11,709 nt of DNA, taken from NCBI GenBank assembly GCA_019693395.1, contig JAAMXP010002587.1, positions 1 through 11,709 on the forward strand, read 5' to 3'. Position 1 is the first letter of the stretch. The number at the start of each line of letters is the position of its first letter. The DNA is from Ettlia oleoabundans. Lineage: Eukaryota; Chlorophyta; Chlorophyceae; Chlamydomonadales. The translations under genes were made by a program, and so were the position numbers. The notes beneath the pieces are model-generated. The model was not told where the DNA came from. It did no database searches and worked only from the letters and a program-made list of their open reading frames with translations. This document shows, one piece after another, positions 8,400 to 11,709 of this stretch.

Positions 8400-8847
8400 A
8401 CGTGTGTGTATGTGTGTTACAAAAGTCGTGAGCCGCAACAACCCGTTGCTAAACACAGGATAAACGCACGAGCCAATGCTGCCCTGGTCTGATCATGGCT
8501 CTGGCCCAGGCTGACAAAGCGCATGAGCCATCTTGGGGCGTCCAGCAGAAACTAATCCCGGCTGGACCATGTCCAGCTTCCTGATTGTTAATGCATGCAC
8601 ACTTGCCCCCCAGATTGTACCATCTGCATTCTCGCACCTTACTTCCACCGTACCAGTTCAGTTCCCATACAAGTAAAACTTTTCTTGCAGCTGCATCCCC
8701 GCCAGCGCTGGCCAGCGTGGCGCCATCAGCTGGGTCTTTCAAGTTCATTCAAGCCCAGCAGCTCACCACGGATACAGAAAGGGTTGGAGCACCTTGCGGG
8801 TTTGAGGCGTCTGTGACGGTCGCTAGGCCCTAGCGGAACTGAACGCG
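8400..8847. other. Intergenic region between the TPR and FANCE-like genes
   Basis: This 448-base stretch holds the TPR gene's 3' UTR and the upstream region of the next gene. A short TG-rich run lies at 8402-8417. I find no TGTAA signal after the stop codon, so the polyadenylation site is not obvious. A good acceptor (CTTTTCTTGCAG, ending 8690) stands alone with no convincing donor; it might close a 5' UTR intron of the downstream gene. No conserved protein segment is recognisable. Confidence 0.5.
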
Positions 8848-10815
8848 ATGCGAACCGATCAGCTTGGCTTGGGAGCGGGGTTTCCGCGGTGCTTGGATCG
8901 CCTGAATGCGTTACAGGCGCGCGTTCCGTCATGGTCATCTCCGCCACGCTGCGCACCACGCTCGCTTACGCAGGGCAACCCTCCCGCCACCGCCGCCGAC
9001 CCTGCCGCCATCCAAGCAGCCGCCCTCTCTCCTGTCCATTGACCTTGCAGGGCACTTCACTTGCTGATGCCTTACACGAGCTGCTACTGCCCACTACTCT
9101 GCTTGGTGTTGCCGGAAAGCCACCCCTGCTGGCCACCTTGCCTCTCACAGCACAGGCCAGCCTGCTTCTGCTGCTGAAATCGGCGCCTCACCGATTTACC
9201 AGCACCCAGCATGCCGCCCTGCTTACCGCCCTCTCTGAGCTGTCTCTAAGCAACACCAGCAACGTTGACACAGCGCAGCCCAGCTTGCTGGAGTTGCTAG
9301 CCGCGGATGTGCGGGGCAGCGGCAGTTGCATGGCAGCCGACACGCTTACGCCACCGCTGCCGCCCGTACCCGCCTGCCCATTCTTCCTCTACACGCCTCA
9401 GCCCTGCTTCCCTTGGGCTCCAGTGCTGGCCGACGCAGCCACTGCGGCAGCATGGCACGGGCAGCAGCAGCAGCAGCAGCAGCAGGAGGAGGCTTGGGCG
9501 GCAGCAGGTGAAGAGCAGCAGCCGAAACAGCGACCGGGGGAGCACGAGGGCAGTGGCACAAAGCGGGCAGCACAGCAGGCGCCAGATGGGGCAGGCGGTA
9601 GCACTGCCAAACGGCAGCATGCTGCTGCCAATAGCAAGCATCCCCCACCAGCTTCAGCACCAACAGGACGAACAGCAGCAATGGAGGATGAGATCAGCTC
9701 CGCAGTACAGGCGGTTCGTTCCACACTTCAGCACAGCCGCACCACTGCCGCCTCGGCAGCAGCAGCAGCACCCTCCCCAACGACGCTGATCACCCCTCCC
9801 CTGCAAGCGGCCCTTAATATTCTGCTGGCGCATGCTGCTGCCAGCGGCCCAGCGGGCACAGCAGCACTTCAGGAGGCGGGACTTTCCAGCCTCCAGAGCG
9901 ATGCACTGCTGCTGCTGCTCCTTTCGGAACTGGTCACCCCCGCCAGCAGCTTTGCCCGCAGCAGCGCAGCGGCGGCGGGATTGCTGCTGCCGCGGCTCAA
10001 AGCGCTGGAGGGGCCAGCCTCTCGAGACCTGGCTGCAGCTTTAGAGCATATAGGTGGGTGACACGTGCGCGCCATCATGATGCCAGGTGCCGGTGTGCAA
10101 AAGCGCTCTGAATCATGACCTGCACAGTGCTTAACCGCTATATTTACTGGCAAGCGCTGTGAGGAGTCAGTTTCCCGCTACGTCCCGCGCGTGCGCCCCC
10201 CCCCCCACACACACACACACCCACACCCACACCACACACTCACACACCCCACCCTCTTATCCCCGCCCCACCCCACCCGGGCATGGTTTGTTGGTTCCCC
10301 TTGCAGGCTCATGCAACCCCCAGGCCTGCACAGTGGCCTGTCTGCAGCCGCTGCTGAGCAGCCCGGCTCTCAACAAGCACCAGGCTGACCTGCTGGGTAG
10401 CACGTTGAAGACCAGCCTACCACATCAGCTTCTGCCTGATGTCGTGGCAGCAGCCTGCGGGGCGGTGGCGCCGGTGGCAGCGGCGGCTGCAACAGGCGCA
10501 GCAGCAGCAGCACCAGGCAGTGCCTGGAACGAGCATACGGTGGCGGTGTTGCAGGCGGTGCTGACTGCCAAGCCCTTGCTGGGTGCTTCACACGTCGCAC
10601 AGCTGGCGATCGCTCTGCATGGTGCCAGCTCAGCGCCAGCTGGCGCTGCTGAGTTGGCGGCGACTGTCAAGTTTGCCAAGCTGGTGCTGAGCCTGGTGAA
10701 GCAGTACCCGCAGCAGATACAGGCGGCGGGGTGCCAGCAGCAGCTGCAGGCGGTCGCACAAGCGTGTCGCTCCTTCATGGCAAAGTCGCTGCAGGCGGCG
10801 GTGGCCAAGCTGTGA
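8848..10815 (+). CDS. FANCE: FANCE-like Fanconi anaemia core-complex protein
   Basis: FANCE is a nuclear adaptor that links FANCC to FANCD2 so the core complex can monoubiquitinate FANCD2 at DNA crosslinks. Model: exons 8848-8916, 9051-10053, 10307-10815 (TGA), about 526 residues, close to human FANCE (536). Exons 2 and 3 join in phase across GTGGGT...TTGCAG. The C-terminal helical repeats match the family: LLLPRLKALEGPASRDLAAA, then PLLSSPALNKHQADLL, WNEHTVAVLQAVLTAKP, TVKFAKLVLSLVKQY and the terminal FMAKSLQAAVAKL. The same order of W-E-..-LQ-LL-..-KP, KFAK-LL and KSLQAA is seen in plant and animal FANCE. The middle (about 160-245) is low-complexity: eight Gln, then Lys/Arg-Pro-Ala sequence with two KR pairs that could be a bipartite nuclear signal. 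Exon 1 is tentative: it needs a GC donor (TTACAG|GCGCGC). The alternative is an uninterrupted reading from ATG 8931. Confidence 0.75.
9462..9485 (+). repeat. (CAG)8 trinucleotide run encoding polyglutamine
   Basis: Eight perfect CAG codons in the middle linker of the FANCE-like protein, followed by GAG GAG. They lie outside the conserved helical C-terminus. CAG and GCA runs recur nearby (for example around 9760-9770), as is common in GC-rich algal genes. Confidence 0.95.
10196..10285 (+). repeat. Poly-C / CA microsatellite in the FANCE-like gene intron
   Basis: Eleven C (10196-10206) are followed by a CA run (10207-10220) and then a C/A-rich CCCACAC/CCCCACCC tract up to about 10280, just upstream of the intron acceptor at 10305-10306. 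The strand is almost purely C and A. It serves as an unusually long tract before the acceptor but is C-rich rather than T-rich. Confidence 0.9.
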
Positions 10816-11481
10816 TGCAGCACACAACACAGCAGCAGGGGCAGGCTTCAGCTCCAAAGGTGGTTGACTGCACGGCGCCATTGGCCAACTTATTGGGCGC
10901 AATTGACACAAAGGCGGGAAGGGGAACCAAGTGATGAGGAGGTACCTGCTGTATCCAGCAGTTACTATGATAAGGAGGCACCTTCTTTATTCAATATACA
11001 TTGTTGAGGAGGCACCTACTCTATTCAGCAATACAGTGATACGATGCCGTTCAGGTTGGATACACTCGTGTACATCTGGTGAGAAAAACTTGCTTGAATT
11101 TCAAATGCACCAACTTACAGGGCTGGCCGGTGTCAGGAGTGAGAGGCAAGCGTAAGAAGGGCATGTGGGGGCTCTAGGGAAATGAAGAAGAGCAAAGATA
11201 GTTCAAAGCAAGAGGATGTTGGGGCAGCACAGCAGGAAACAGTGTAAACAGAAGGAGGAGGTCAATGCAGGGCACGGCATGTAATGCTGTGCCTGGCTGT
11301 CGAGCACTCTAAAGCTTGCCAGTTATGTTGCATGGCAAGGCTAGCACTAAGTTGTGTGCTCCAGCAACACGCCCGACCCAAGCACAGGTGATTGAAAACT
11401 GAAGAAAATGCATATTAGCAGGAAAACTGGGAGACAGGGACTTGAGCATCAAGACGGATGGCTGCTTACTTTCCGATTCCG
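10816..11481. other. Convergent 3' region between the FANCE-like gene and the right-edge gene
   Basis: 666 bases without recognisable coding sequence. TGTAA, the usual green-algal polyadenylation signal, occurs on the plus strand at 11243-11247 and 11280-11284 (possible FANCE-like gene ends). On the minus strand it occurs at 11119-11115 (possible end of the right-edge gene). If these are used, the two 3' UTRs overlap. A 35-bp tandem repeat lies at 10932-11036. Confidence 0.5.
10932..11036 (+). repeat. Degenerate 34-36-bp tandem repeat, three copies
   Basis: Units at 10932-10967, 10968-11001 and 11002-11036 each begin TGATGAGGAGG, TGATAAGGAGG or TGTTGAGGAGG. Each continues with (T/C)ACCT..CT.TATCCAGCA-like sequence and ends in an A/T-rich part. 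A fourth copy seems to begin (TGATACGA) and is lost. It starts 117 bases after the FANCE-like stop codon, so it lies in the likely 3' UTR. Confidence 0.8.
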
Positions 11482-11676
11482 TCACATAGAGGCCGCCATC
11501 AGCCGCTGGCGCAGCTCTCTAAGCCGCTGCAGCCTCTCCTGCCGCGCAGCCTGCTCATTGCTGGCTGCCTGCTCTGCTGCTGCTGAGCCCGCTGTGGTTT
11601 CACCATGCTCAGCAGCCTCCGCCATCTGCTGCTGCAGCGTCGCCATCACCTCCTTGGCGTAGCGCCGCCTTTCCAC
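11482..11676 (-). CDS. Last exon of an unidentified coiled-coil protein (5' part off the right edge)
   Basis: On the minus strand, GATGTAG| at 11683-11677 is a plausible acceptor. The 195 nt that follow are open and end in TGA (11484-11482), giving 64 residues. The reading begins VERRRYAKEVMATLQQQM and ends RLRELRQRLMAASM. It is rich in Glu, Gln, Arg, Ala and Leu with heptad-like Leu spacing, so a coiled coil or long helix is likely. An Ala/Ser/Gly-rich segment sits in the middle. I do not recognise the family. It could also be a chance open frame in GC-rich DNA, but its composition and clean acceptor favour a real terminal exon. Confidence 0.45.
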   Translation of the reverse strand: MERRRYAKEVMATLQQQMAEAAEHGETTAGSAAAEQAASNEQAARQERLQRLRELRQRLMAASM

Positions 11677-11689
11677 CTACATCCCCGAT

Positions 11690-11709
11690 GGGGGGGGGGG
11701 GGGGGGGGG
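11690..11709. other. Terminal poly-G run at the right edge
   Basis: Twenty uninterrupted G close the window, just upstream of the last exon of the minus-strand gene. No other homopolymer in the window is this long; the longest internal run is 11 C. Confidence 0.8.

Noticed and set aside
8585..8833. Possible upstream coding exon between the TPR and FANCE-like genes, with a good acceptor ending at 8690
   Set aside because: Frames here end in stops before 8848, no donor matches the acceptor, and the protein is not recognisable. At most it is a UTR intron.
9297..10153. Several long minus-strand and alternate-frame open readings across the FANCE-like gene
   Set aside because: GC-rich CAG/GCC codons keep all frames open. 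These readings are Cys/Arg/Ser-rich shadows with no conserved segments.
10816..11481. A short plus-strand open frame (10931-11155) after the FANCE-like gene
   Set aside because: It covers the tandem repeat and has no conserved sequence or splice context. It is treated as 3' UTR or intergenic.
11690..11709. Telomere or G-quadruplex at the contig end
   Set aside because: It is a pure G run without the TTTAGGG or TTTTAGGG pattern of green-algal telomeres. A sequencing or assembly edge is simpler.
1..11709. A novel multi-gene system or horizontally acquired cluster
   Set aside because: All recognisable genes have spliceosomal introns and ordinary eukaryotic families with unrelated roles. There are no transposases, integrases, terminal repeats or sharp compositional breaks.

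Overview
This window is nuclear DNA of a eukaryote, most likely a green alga (Chlorophyta). The genes have many introns (10 exons visible in one, 12 in another) and short microsatellites. Codons are rich in GCN and CAG. One gene encodes a plant-type GH13 alpha-amylase behind a probable transit peptide. TGTAA motifs, the usual green-algal polyadenylation signal, lie downstream of one gene. I cannot place the species. The window begins with 11 C and ends with 20 G, so both outward-reading edges are G runs; it is probably one whole assembly contig with ragged ends.

Layout. (1) 12-3517, minus strand: alpha-amylase with a transit-peptide-like N-terminus. Ten exons fit together in phase (332 residues), and the gene runs off the left edge before the C-terminal third. 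(2) 3518-3742: a short head-to-head promoter. (3) 3743-8399, plus strand: a 12-exon, 515-residue TPR protein of kinesin-light-chain style with a mitochondrial presequence. (4) 8400-8847: intergenic. (5) 8848-10815, plus strand: a protein of about 526 residues whose C-terminal helical repeats match FANCE, the Fanconi anaemia core-complex subunit; its first exon is tentative. (6) 10816-11481: convergent 3' region with a triplicated 35-bp repeat. (7) 11482-11676, minus strand: the last exon of an unidentified coiled-coil protein.

The genes do not form a pathway: starch breakdown, a mitochondrial scaffold and DNA crosslink repair are neighbours, as is normal on a eukaryotic chromosome. The amylase and TPR genes may share a promoter; FANCE and the last gene converge.

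I see no operon, CRISPR array, mobile element or novel defence system. The unusual signals are in splicing. GC-AG introns recur, three with the same donor CAG|GCAAGC. One of these donors lies inside a perfect 11-bp hairpin. In another intron, the end of exon 7 and its donor have been tandemly triplicated, giving two possible in-frame microexons. Exon joins were worked out by hand from phase and family homology, so weak sites are marked.
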